Below are positions 1 through 5,037 of a DNA stretch of 6,213 nucleotides, in pieces. The translations under genes were made by a program, and so were the position numbers. The DNA comes from Pseudomonadota bacterium. Lineage in GTDB: Bacteria; Pseudomonadota; Alphaproteobacteria; Rhizobiales; Devosiaceae. The stretch lies in NCBI GenBank assembly GCA_023430705.1, contig JAEYZJ010000169.1:1-6213 (forward strand), written 5' to 3'. The notes below the pieces were generated by a model. It was not told the origin of the DNA. It saw nothing but the letters and a program-made list of their open reading frames with translations, and did no database searches. The first letter of the stretch is position 1; every line of letters starts with the position of its first letter.

Positions 1-1
1 C

Positions 2-604
2 GCTTTGCCAGAGGCCTGGTGGGAGATGGACTATCAGGACTTTCTGCGTGAGCGCCGCACCTTGATGGCTCGGGTGGTTCACGACGCCTACCGCAAGCTG
101 TGCGGCGATGTAGAGCCCGATGCGCCAATCAGGCTATCGGTGAAGGAGTTGTTGGCGTCGGGCGAGACGGACGCCGTGGAGTTCAAGTCGACTCTGCGCA
201 CCAACCTGCATACCGGCCAGATCGACGAGAAAATGCACCTCGCCGCGCTGAAGACGATTGCTGGCTTTCTAAACGCCAAGGGCGGCACCTTGATGATTGG
301 CGTCGCCGACGACGGCAAGGTAATTGGCCTCGGTGCGGACGGCTTCCCGAACGAGGACAAGATGGCGCTGCACCTCGTCAACTTGATCCGCGATCGGATC
401 GGCGAGCTTTTTCTTCCCTATGTCCATCCCCACTTCGACGAGCAGGATGGGGAGCGGGTGATGGTGGTTCAGTGTGAGGCTGGCCCGAAGGCGGCTTTCA
501 TCAAGGACGGGGGCGCACATCGGTTCTTCGTCCGGGGCGCCAATGCGACGGCCGAGTTGTCGGGCAGTTCAGTCACCGACTATGTGAAGTTCCGGTTTCC
601 CTGA
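2..604 (+). CDS. AlbA_2 (Schlafen-type) domain protein, C-terminal part, 5' partial
   Basis: The reading frame is open to the left window edge. The first possible start is a TTG at 5, with no room to see a ribosome binding site, so I read this as the C-terminal ~200 residues of a longer protein. Counting from that TTG, residues 5-32 form a charged helix (WWEMDYQDFLRERR...LMARVV) resembling the tail of a preceding domain; from memory, similar helices end some DUF262/GmrSD-type proteins, which is only a suggestion. Residues about 50-197 match the AlbA_2 putative nucleic-acid-binding domain: GETDAVEFKSTLR, then KTIAGFLNAKGGTLMIGV with DDGKVIGL, and a terminal HRFFVRGANATAELSGSS stretch. The family is often tied to defence or regulatory proteins, but its biochemical role here is unknown. 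Sampled GC is about 58-63%, against 70-80% in the genes to the right, which suggests different ancestry. It ends 155 bp before the tRNA-Leu 3' end. Confidence 0.75.
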   Translation, partial: ALPEAWWEMDYQDFLRERRTLMARVVHDAYRKLCGDVEPDAPIRLSVKELLASGETDAVEFKSTLRTNLHTGQIDEKMHLAALKTIAGFLNAKGGTLMIGVADDGKVIGLGADGFPNEDKMALHLVNLIRDRIGELFLPYVHPHFDEQDGERVMVVQCEAGPKAAFIKDGGAHRFFVRGANATAELSGSSVTDYVKFRFP

Positions 605-618
605 AGCGTCGGAATGTC

Positions 619-659
619 GGGGGACACGTCTCGGCGGCAGGCAGCCGCCGAAGTCCCCC
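619..659. repeat. Nested inverted repeat (strong two-tier hairpin)
   Basis: GGGGGAC (619-625) pairs with GTCCCCC (653-659). Inside it, TCGGCGGC (631-638) pairs perfectly with GCCGCCGA (644-651) around a 5-nt loop. The tiers are separated by 5 unpaired bases on the left and 1 on the right. It begins 15 bp after the AlbA_2 gene stop. Neither side carries a run of T, so it is not a standard intrinsic terminator. It could be an mRNA 3'-end stabilising structure, a Rho-related end, or a dispersed REP-like element. The rest of 605-720 holds no gene I can support. Confidence 0.6.
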
Positions 660-720
660 AAGAACGCGACGATGTTCATGCGTCTCGCTCAATGGAAAGG
701 GGGCTGGCGGTGACCCCAGA

Positions 721-751
721 AAAGCAAAAAGCCTCCCCGGGGGGAGGCTTT
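721..751 (-). terminator. Intrinsic terminator of tRNA-Leu
   Basis: AAAGCCTCCC (728-737) and GGGAGGCTTT (742-751) form a perfect 10-bp stem with a 4-nt loop (738-741). Read on the minus strand, the stem runs straight into TTTTTGCTTT (730-721), a typical U-tract. It starts 8 bp beyond the tRNA 3' CCA, where a tRNA transcript would be expected to end. On the plus strand the stem is followed by GAACCG, so it works mainly for the minus strand. Confidence 0.85.
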
Positions 752-758
752 GAACCGT

Positions 759-843
759 TGGTGCCCTGGAGAGGACTCGAACCTCCACGTCGTTAAACAC
801 ACGGACCTGAACCGTGCGCGTCTACCAATTCCGCCACCAGGGC
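759..843 (-). tRNA. tRNA-Leu (anticodon CAG)
   Basis: Read on the minus strand this is a complete class II tRNA of 85 nt including an encoded CCA (761-759). The acceptor stem is GCCCTGG (843-837) with CCAGGGC (769-763), followed by discriminator A (762). The D-arm contains GGCGGAATTGGTAGACGCG, as in bacterial tRNA-Leu. The anticodon stem CACGG/CCGTG closes the loop TTCAGGT, placing anticodon CAG at 809-807, which reads CUG codons. A variable arm of about 13 nt and the T-arm GGAGG-TTCGAGT-CCTCT follow. The discriminator A and long variable arm are both expected for leucine. CUG is a heavily used leucine codon in the neighbouring GC-rich genes. A promoter-like sequence upstream and an intrinsic terminator downstream make it a self-contained unit. 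Its 3' end faces the lower-GC AlbA_2 gene. Confidence 0.97.
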
Positions 844-860
844 AATCCGATGGGCGCCGC

Positions 861-889
861 TACGTAGGTGAAGGCGCGGGGCGTGTCAA
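861..889 (-). promoter_or_regulatory. Promoter of tRNA-Leu
   Basis: On the minus strand a perfect TTGACA (889-884) is followed after 17 bp by TACGTA (866-861), a weak -10 match. Initiation would fall near 854, giving a leader of roughly 10 nt before the tRNA 5' end at 843, a normal layout for a single tRNA gene. The -35 box is convincing. The -10 box is accepted mainly because its spacing is right. Confidence 0.55.
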
Positions 890-890
890 T

Positions 891-931
891 GCGCCGATTG
901 CGGCTTTGCGACAGAATGTCGAAATCGGCGC
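891..931. repeat. Nested inverted repeat upstream of the tRNA promoter
   Basis: GCGCCGATT (891-899) and AATCGGCGC (923-931) are a perfect 9-bp inverted repeat enclosing 23 nt. The enclosed stretch contains a second inverted repeat, CGACA (909-913) and TGTCG (917-921). The outer arm starts one base from the -35 box of the tRNA promoter. There is no T-run on either side, so it is not an obvious terminator. Nothing else can be supported in the 199-bp gap 844-1042 apart from the promoter and the weak ribosome binding site of the next gene. Confidence 0.45.
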
Positions 932-1042
932 CCGGGACGGCGGCGTGCATGGCAGCTGCGACCCCGGCGCCCTCGACACGGCCCGCGTGTGCGCGCTAGA
1001 AGCGGCCAGCCTGATTGCGCCAAAACGGAGCCCGCTCACGCC

Positions 1043-2005
1043 ATGGAGTCCTCGAACAATCTCGTCACCATCTTCGGCGGCGCCGGTTTCATCGGGACGC
1101 AACTGGTGCAGGTGCTGGCCTCGCGGGGCTACCGCATCCGCGTCGCCGTGCGCCGGCCCGATCTCGCCGGACACGTGAAGCCGCTCGGCATGGTGGGGCA
1201 GGTGATGCCCATCCAGGCCAACATCCGCAACGCCGAGTCGGTGGCCCGCGCCGTTCGCGGCGCCCGCATCGTCATCAACCTCGTCGGCATCGGCCACGAG
1301 CGCGGACGGCAGCGGTTCAGCGCCGTGCATGCGGCCGGCGCCCGCAACGTCGCCGAAGCGGCCAGCGCCTTCGGGGTCGAGCATCTCGTGCATCTGTCGG
1401 CGCTGGGCGCCGATCCGCAGAGCCCGAGCGCCTATGCGCGCAGCAAGGCGCAAGGTGAATCCGAGGTGCTGGCGGCGTTTCCGTCCGCCGTGGTGCTCCG
1501 TCCCTCGATCGTCTTCGGGCCGGACGACGGCTTCTTCAACCGCTACGGCATGCTGGCGCGCCTCCTGCCCGTGGTGCCGGTGATCGGCGGCAAGACGCGC
1601 TTCCAGCCGATCTATGTCGGCGACCTGGCGCTCGCCATCGCGGCCGCCGCCGAAGGCGTGGTCAAGGGCGGGCGCATCTACGAGCTCGGCGGGCCCGAGG
1701 TCGCGACCCATGCCGACCTCGTCAGGCGCGTCATCACCGAGACCGGCCGCCGCAACCCCACCGTGCCGCTGCCGGCGGGGCTGGCCAAGCTCCTCGCGCT
1801 GCCGCTGGCGCTGCTGCCCTCGCCGCTCGTCACCGCCGACCAGATCGAACTGCTCCAGACCGACAACGTCGTGTCGGACGCAGCCGCGGCCGAAAAGCGC
1901 ACGCTCGCCGCCTTCGGCGTCGTGCCCACGGCGATGGGCGCGATCCTGCCCAGCTACCTGTGGCGCTTCATGCGGCACGGCCAGTTCGACCGCCAGGCCG
2001 CCTGA
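1043..2005 (+). CDS. NDUFA9-like NAD(P)-binding SDR-family protein
   Basis: A 320-aa atypical extended short-chain dehydrogenase of the type annotated 'complex I NDUFA9 subunit family'. The N-terminal Rossmann fold has the dinucleotide motif GGAGFIG (residues 12-18) right after the first strand NLVTIF. Further on are the HLSALGAD strand, a preserved Y-x3-K pair at Y131 and K135, and RPSIVFGPDDGFFNRY, typical of this subfamily. Eukaryotic NDUFA9 is an accessory subunit of respiratory complex I, and relatives such as yeast Coq11 act near ubiquinone synthesis. The bacterial protein's substrate is not established, so an electron-transfer or quinone role is family inference. The ATG at 1043 is chosen because the Rossmann strand starts directly after it; an in-frame start at 989 would add 18 residues unlike the family. 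A possible ribosome binding site, ACGGAG (1025-1030), lies 12 nt upstream, a long spacing. The gene ends 4 bp from a convergent gene with no terminator between them. Confidence 0.85.
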   Translation: MESSNNLVTIFGGAGFIGTQLVQVLASRGYRIRVAVRRPDLAGHVKPLGMVGQVMPIQANIRNAESVARAVRGARIVINLVGIGHERGRQRFSAVHAAGARNVAEAASAFGVEHLVHLSALGADPQSPSAYARSKAQGESEVLAAFPSAVVLRPSIVFGPDDGFFNRYGMLARLLPVVPVIGGKTRFQPIYVGDLALAIAAAAEGVVKGGRIYELGGPEVATHADLVRRVITETGRRNPTVPLPAGLAKLLALPLALLPSPLVTADQIELLQTDNVVSDAAAAEKRTLAAFGVVPTAMGAILPSYLWRFMRHGQFDRQAA

Positions 2006-2009
2006 CCCC

Positions 2010-2246
2010 TCAGCCGAAGTCGGGGGGCAGGCCGAGGTCGCGCCTCAGGTAGGCCGGCATCTCGTCGAGGTTGAGCTGCTGCACCGGGGGGCGCAGCGTG
2101 CGCCGCAGCAGCCGGTTGGCATGGGCGCGCAGCACCATCGTGCGGACCCAGCCGGCAACGCCCCTGCCGGCGCGCGGCGCCACGCCGGCCCTGCCATGCC
2201 GTATCCCTGCGGCCGCTTCGGCTTCGATCACAAATCCCACGCTCAT
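2010..2246 (-). CDS. Small basic DUF1127-like protein
   Basis: A 78-aa arginine-rich protein. Its C-terminal part, LNLDEMPAYLRRDLGLPPDFG (residues 58-78), resembles the DUF1127 pattern of a short amphipathic helix ending in 'L..DIGL' (here RRDLGL). Such proteins are abundant in Alphaproteobacteria, and a few have been linked to RNA binding or stress and nutrient responses; no function can be assigned to this one. The ATG at 2246 is preferred over an upstream in-frame start at 2276. It has a good ribosome binding site (GAGGAG on the minus strand, 7 nt before the ATG), and the extra N-terminal residues look like translated leader. The gene converges on the NDUFA9-like gene (4-bp gap) and diverges from the WYL regulator across a 91-bp gap with two palindromes, so control by that regulator is plausible. 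No signal peptide or clear transmembrane segment is seen. Confidence 0.65.
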   Translation of the reverse strand: MSVGFVIEAEAAAGIRHGRAGVAPRAGRGVAGWVRTMVLRAHANRLLRRTLRPPVQQLNLDEMPAYLRRDLGLPPDFG

Positions 2247-2280
2247 CGGGCAACTCCTCGTCCTTGCTCTTGTCACGCCA

Positions 2281-2313
2281 CCTTATGCGCGTAAGGCTGA
2301 CATCCCGTGTCAG
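2281..2313. promoter_or_regulatory. Two adjacent palindromes in a divergent control region
   Basis: CCTTATGC-GCGTAAGG (2281-2296) is a 16-bp palindrome with a single mismatched pair. It abuts CTGACA-N5-TGTCAG (2297-2313), a perfect 6-bp inverted repeat. Both lie between the divergent DUF1127-like and WYL-regulator genes, 25-57 bp before the regulator's ATG. A TTGTCA (2270-2275) could be a plus-strand -35 box, with TAAGGC (2292-2297) as a poor -10 at 16 bp. The perfect repeat would then cover the start of transcription, as expected for autoregulation. Assignment to the WYL regulator is inference from position. Confidence 0.5.
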
Positions 2314-2337
2314 GGTTGATCGTGTAGAAGGTTGCTC

Positions 2338-3312
2338 ATGCGTGCCAGTCGCCTGCTCACCATCCTGATGATCCTCCAGACCCGGGGGCGGACCAGCGCC
2401 GAAAAGCTCTCCGAAGAGCTCGAGGTCTCGATCCGCACCGTCTATCGCGACATCGACCAGCTGAGCGCGGCGGGCGTGCCGGTCTATGCCGAAACCGGGC
2501 GCAATGGCGGCTTCGCGCTGCTCGACGGCTGGAAGACGCGGCTCAACGGCCTGACCGCGCCCGAGGCGCGCGCCCTGTTCTTTTCCGGCCTGCCCGGGCC
2601 GGCCGGCGACCTGGGGCTGGGCGACGAGGCGGCACAGGCCGAACTGAAGCTGCTCGCGGCGCTGCCGGCCGACTGGCAGGCCGAGGCGCGGCGCATGAGC
2701 TCGCGCTTCCACCTCGATCCGCGCGGCTGGTTCCAGCCCGGCCACAAGCCGGAATTCCTCAAGCTGGTCGCCGAGGCGGTGTGGAACGAGACGCGCATCG
2801 CCATCCGCTACGAGAGCTGGAAGGACACGCGCGACCGCATCATCGAGCCGCTCGGCCTCGTGCTCAAGGGCGGCGTCTGGTACGTGGTGGCGCAACGCGA
2901 GGCCGCGGTCCGCACCTACCGGCTGTCGCAGATCCAGGCGCTCGGCCCGACCGGCGAGACGTTCTCCCGGCCCCGCGACTTCGATCTGCCGGCCTACTGG
3001 GTCGAGGCGACGCGCAAGTTCGAGCGCGACATCTATGTCGGCACCGCGCGGGTGCGCGCCAGCGAGCGCGGCCGGCGCAAGCTGCGCGAGCTCAGCGACA
3101 CCGTGCGCAACGCCGTCGACGCGCTGACCCTCATCCCCGATGCCGAGGGCTGGGCCGAGTTCGATGTGCCGATCGAGGAAGTGGGCTGGGCGAGCTTCGA
3201 GTTCATCAAGCTGGGCGACGATGTCGAGGTGCTGGGGCCGCCCGAGCTGCGCGCCCGGGTGGTCGGCAACGTGGAGAAGATGGCGCGTCTCTACGGGCTC
3301 GCTGGCAAGTAG
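2338..3312 (+). CDS. YafY-type helix-turn-helix / WYL-domain transcriptional regulator
   Basis: A 324-aa cytoplasmic DNA-binding regulator with the usual three parts of this family. Residues about 6-61 are a winged HTH (SAEKLSEELEVSIRTVYRDID as recognition region, then the wing ETGRNGGFALLDG). A WYL domain covers about 140-215, with the hallmark at W181-Y182-V183, so the third motif residue is V rather than L, followed by RTYRLSQI. A C-terminal WCX-like domain (about 235-322) contains WAEFDVPIEEVGWASFEFIKLGDDVEVLGP. WYL domains are proposed to sense nucleotides or other small ligands; the effector here is unknown. The ATG at 2338 has GAAGG (2327-2331) 6 nt upstream and matches the family N-terminus; an in-frame TTG at 2332 adds only two residues. 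A TetR gene follows after 25 bp, probably co-transcribed. The likely target is the palindrome-bearing region just upstream. Confidence 0.9.
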   Translation: MRASRLLTILMILQTRGRTSAEKLSEELEVSIRTVYRDIDQLSAAGVPVYAETGRNGGFALLDGWKTRLNGLTAPEARALFFSGLPGPAGDLGLGDEAAQAELKLLAALPADWQAEARRMSSRFHLDPRGWFQPGHKPEFLKLVAEAVWNETRIAIRYESWKDTRDRIIEPLGLVLKGGVWYVVAQREAAVRTYRLSQIQALGPTGETFSRPRDFDLPAYWVEATRKFERDIYVGTARVRASERGRRKLRELSDTVRNAVDALTLIPDAEGWAEFDVPIEEVGWASFEFIKLGDDVEVLGPPELRARVVGNVEKMARLYGLAGK

Positions 3313-3337
3313 CGCCGCCGACGGCTATGACCTTGGC

Positions 3338-3904
3338 ATGCCGCGCCCCAAGCTCGTATCCGATGCCGAAGTCCTCGACGCCACGCTGCGCGTGATGCTG
3401 CGCCTCGGCCCCGACCGCTTCACCCTCACCGACGTGGCCCGCGCGGTGGGCCTCAGCCGCGCGGCGCTGATCCAGCGCTTCGGCGACAAGGCGGCCCTGC
3501 AGCGCCAGACCATGCAGCGCCAGACCGACGTGGTGCACGAGTATTTCGCCAATGCGCCACGGCAGACCGGCCTCAAGGCGCTCTGGGCCATGCTGCGCGA
3601 CCTGATTGCCGGGCTGGGGACGGGCGAGGACTTCTCCGGCTACCTGCTGCTCGCCTGGGGCGACGTGAACGACCCCGACCTCAACCGGCTGGCACGCGAG
3701 CGCAACGCAGCCGTGCGCGACAGCATCCTCACCCGCCTGCCGCCCGGGCCGGAGGCCGACACCAATGCCGGCCTGATCCAGGCCGTCATCCAGGGCGCCA
3801 GCATGCTCTGGATGGTCGGGCAGGAGGGTGGACTGGCCGAGTTCGTGGAAGCCCAGACGCACAAGATCATCACGCGGCTCTACCCCGGCCAGCCGCTGGA
3901 CTAG
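3338..3904 (+). CDS. TetR/AcrR-family transcriptional regulator
   Basis: A 188-aa all-helical repressor-type protein. The N-terminal TetR DNA-binding domain is clear: residues 8-24 form helix 1, and FTLTDVARAVGLS-RAALIQRFGDKAAL (28-54) is the helix-turn-helix with the characteristic F-G-D-K-xx-L ending. The remaining ~130 residues form a ligand-binding/dimerisation domain with no recognisable ligand signature. The ATG at 3338 is chosen because the family N-terminus starts there; the ribosome binding site is weak, so translation may be coupled to the WYL gene that ends 25 bp upstream. Two regulators of unrelated families in tandem are unusual. No palindrome is seen ahead of this gene, but a 26-bp palindrome of TetR-operator type sits 34 bp after its stop, over the promoter of the RlmN/Cfr-like gene. 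That gene is therefore the best candidate target, by inference from position. Confidence 0.88.
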   Translation: MPRPKLVSDAEVLDATLRVMLRLGPDRFTLTDVARAVGLSRAALIQRFGDKAALQRQTMQRQTDVVHEYFANAPRQTGLKALWAMLRDLIAGLGTGEDFSGYLLLAWGDVNDPDLNRLARERNAAVRDSILTRLPPGPEADTNAGLIQAVIQGASMLWMVGQEGGLAEFVEAQTHKIITRLYPGQPLD

Positions 3905-3934
3905 CCGTGGCGGGGCCAGTCCATCTCGCTCGGC

Positions 3935-3970
3935 TTGATTTATAACCGACGTGTAGGTTATAAACGCTGC
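3935..3970 (+). promoter_or_regulatory. Leaderless-type promoter of the RlmN/Cfr-like gene
   Basis: TTGATT (3935-3940; 4 of 6 matches to the -35 consensus) is followed after 18 bp by TATAAA (3959-3964; 5 of 6 matches to the -10 consensus). The -10 box ends 6 nt before the ATG at 3971, so the expected first transcribed base is the A of the start codon or one very close. No Shine-Dalgarno sequence exists in the intervening CGCTGC. Both point to a leaderless transcript. An alternative -10, TATAAC (3941-3946), would lack a -35 box at a sensible distance. Confidence 0.6.
3939..3964. promoter_or_regulatory. 26-bp palindromic operator, probable TetR site
   Basis: TTTATAACC (3939-3947) and GGTTATAAA (3956-3964) are perfect 9-bp inverted arms around an 8-nt centre in which two further pairs match (A3949-T3954, C3950-G3953). 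Size and symmetry fit the operators of TetR dimers. The site covers the end of the putative -35 box, the whole spacer and the whole -10 box, so a bound repressor would block transcription. It is also an AT-rich island in very GC-rich surroundings. The adjacent TetR gene is the obvious candidate binder. Confidence 0.75.
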
Positions 3971-4972
3971 ATGACTCTGCCGCGCTATGCCCTCGACCTC
4001 AGCCATGACGCCTTCGCCGCGCTCCCGCCTGCGCAGGGGCTCGGCTACCGCGACCTGTTCTCGCCGCACGAGGACCCGCCGCGCGCGCTGCGCCGCTGGG
4101 CCGACGCCAGCGGGCTGGCGGCGCGGGCGCTCACCCGTCGCGACCGGGTGACATCCCCGATGTCGGAGAAGACGCTGTTCGGCCTCCGCGACGGCTATGC
4201 CATCGAGACGGTGCTGATCCGGCGCCACGACGGCTACACCGCCTGCGTCTCCTCGCAGGTCGGCTGCGCCTTCGCCTGCCGCTTCTGCGCCTCGGGGCAG
4301 GCGGGACTGAAGCGCAACCTCAGCCCCGGCGAGATCGTCGAGCAGGTGGTCCGCCTCGGCCGGAAGGTCAACCGCGTGGTCTTCATGGGCATCGGCGAGC
4401 CGCTCAACAACTACGAGAACGTGCTCGCCGCCATCCGCATCCTGCGCGACCGGCGGGGGCTCGACTTCCCGGCGAGCGGCATCACCATTTCGACCATCGG
4501 CATTCCGCGGGCGCTGAAGGCGCTGCGCGAGGAGCACCTGAAGCTCAACCTCACCATCTCGCTGCATGCGACGACCGACGAGGCCCGCGCCGGGCTGATC
4601 CCCGGGGCGCGCAAGCACGCCATCGCCGACGTGATCGGCGGCGCGCTGAGCTGGGCCCGCCGGCACAACCGCACGGCGACCTTCGTCTACCTGCTGCTCC
4701 CCGGGATCAACGACACCGAGGCCGACCTCGCCCGGCTGGTCGGCATGTTCCGCCACCAGCCGGCGCGCCTCAACCTGATGCGCTGGAACAGCGTCGACGG
4801 CCTCGGCTTCAGCCGCGTCCCGGATGCGCGCCTCCACCGCTTCCGCACCGGGCTGGCCCGCGCCGGCATCCCCGTCGTCGTCCGCGACACCCAGGGCAAG
4901 GGGATCGACGCGGCCTGCGGCCAGCTCTGGCTGCGCGACCTGCAGGGGCACCCGCTCGCCCGCGCCGTCTGA
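3971..4972 (+). CDS. RlmN/Cfr-family radical SAM RNA methyltransferase (probable paralogue)
   Basis: A 333-aa radical SAM enzyme of the family that methylates A2503 of 23S rRNA (RlmN at C2, Cfr at C8). The cluster motif C-x3-C-x2-C is at C99, C103 and C106 (VGCAFACRFC). The two cysteines needed for the methyl-transfer mechanism, C118 and C355 in E. coli RlmN, correspond to C92 (ACVSSQVGC) and C316 (GIDAACGQL). The SAM-binding GEPL motif is present in VVFMGIGEPLNNYENV. Residues from about 66 on (EKTLFGLRDGYAIETVLI) align with the family, but the first 60 residues are short and lack the helical N-terminal domain motif for RNA recognition. Some segments (GLKRNL, ISTIGI, LNLTISLH, LLPGIND) recall Cfr as much as E. 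coli RlmN, so the target carbon, or even the substrate, cannot be settled by eye. The ATG at 3971 is chosen because the in-frame TTG at 3935 would translate the operator. Control by the neighbouring TetR protein is likely. Confidence 0.85.
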   Translation: MTLPRYALDLSHDAFAALPPAQGLGYRDLFSPHEDPPRALRRWADASGLAARALTRRDRVTSPMSEKTLFGLRDGYAIETVLIRRHDGYTACVSSQVGCAFACRFCASGQAGLKRNLSPGEIVEQVVRLGRKVNRVVFMGIGEPLNNYENVLAAIRILRDRRGLDFPASGITISTIGIPRALKALREEHLKLNLTISLHATTDEARAGLIPGARKHAIADVIGGALSWARRHNRTATFVYLLLPGINDTEADLARLVGMFRHQPARLNLMRWNSVDGLGFSRVPDARLHRFRTGLARAGIPVVVRDTQGKGIDAACGQLWLRDLQGHPLARAV

Positions 4973-4987
4973 TCCGCCCCCACGGCT

Positions 4988-5016
4988 TTGACATCCGGCC
5001 TCCCCGTAAGTAACCA
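4988..5016 (+). promoter_or_regulatory. Possible promoter of the uronate isomerase gene
   Basis: A perfect TTGACA (4988-4993) is followed after 17 bp by TAACCA (5011-5016), which matches the -10 consensus only in its first two bases. Initiation would be near 5023, placing the ribosome binding site at the very start of the transcript. The -35 box is strong in this GC-rich context, the -10 weak. It suggests that the gene can be transcribed separately from the methyltransferase gene ending at 4972; no terminator is seen in 4973-5037. Confidence 0.45.
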
Positions 5017-5037
5017 CTCGGTTCGGAGGAGACTGTC

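Noticed and set aside
614..796. A 60-aa plus-strand frame between the AlbA_2 gene and the tRNA
   Set aside because: It runs through the hairpin, the terminator and into the tRNA gene, and has no ribosome binding site.
860..1978. A 372-aa minus-strand open frame opposite the NDUFA9-like gene
   Set aside because: It is a shadow of the SDR gene, with no domain and no ribosome binding site.
3903..3935. Terminator after the TetR gene
   Set aside because: Only a 4-bp stem (TGGC-GGG-GCCA at 3908-3918) and a distant AGCCG/CGGCT pair are present, without a T-run.
3935..3970. A 12-residue longer N-terminus of the RlmN/Cfr-like protein starting at TTG 3935
   Set aside because: It would translate the palindrome and promoter, has no ribosome binding site, and adds residues unlike the family.
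3206..5017. A 603-aa minus-strand open frame covering the TetR and RlmN-like genes
   Set aside because: It is a composition artefact of GC-rich DNA: it covers two genes with clear family motifs on the other strand, is rich in low-complexity A/G/R/E runs, and shows no recognisable domain.
5011..5023. Second operator for the TetR protein ahead of the uronate isomerase (TAACC...GGTT)
   Set aside because: The AACC and GGTT half-sites resemble those of the 26-bp palindrome, but they are separated by 4 nt instead of 8 and the flanking TTTAT arms are missing. A chance match is the simpler reading.
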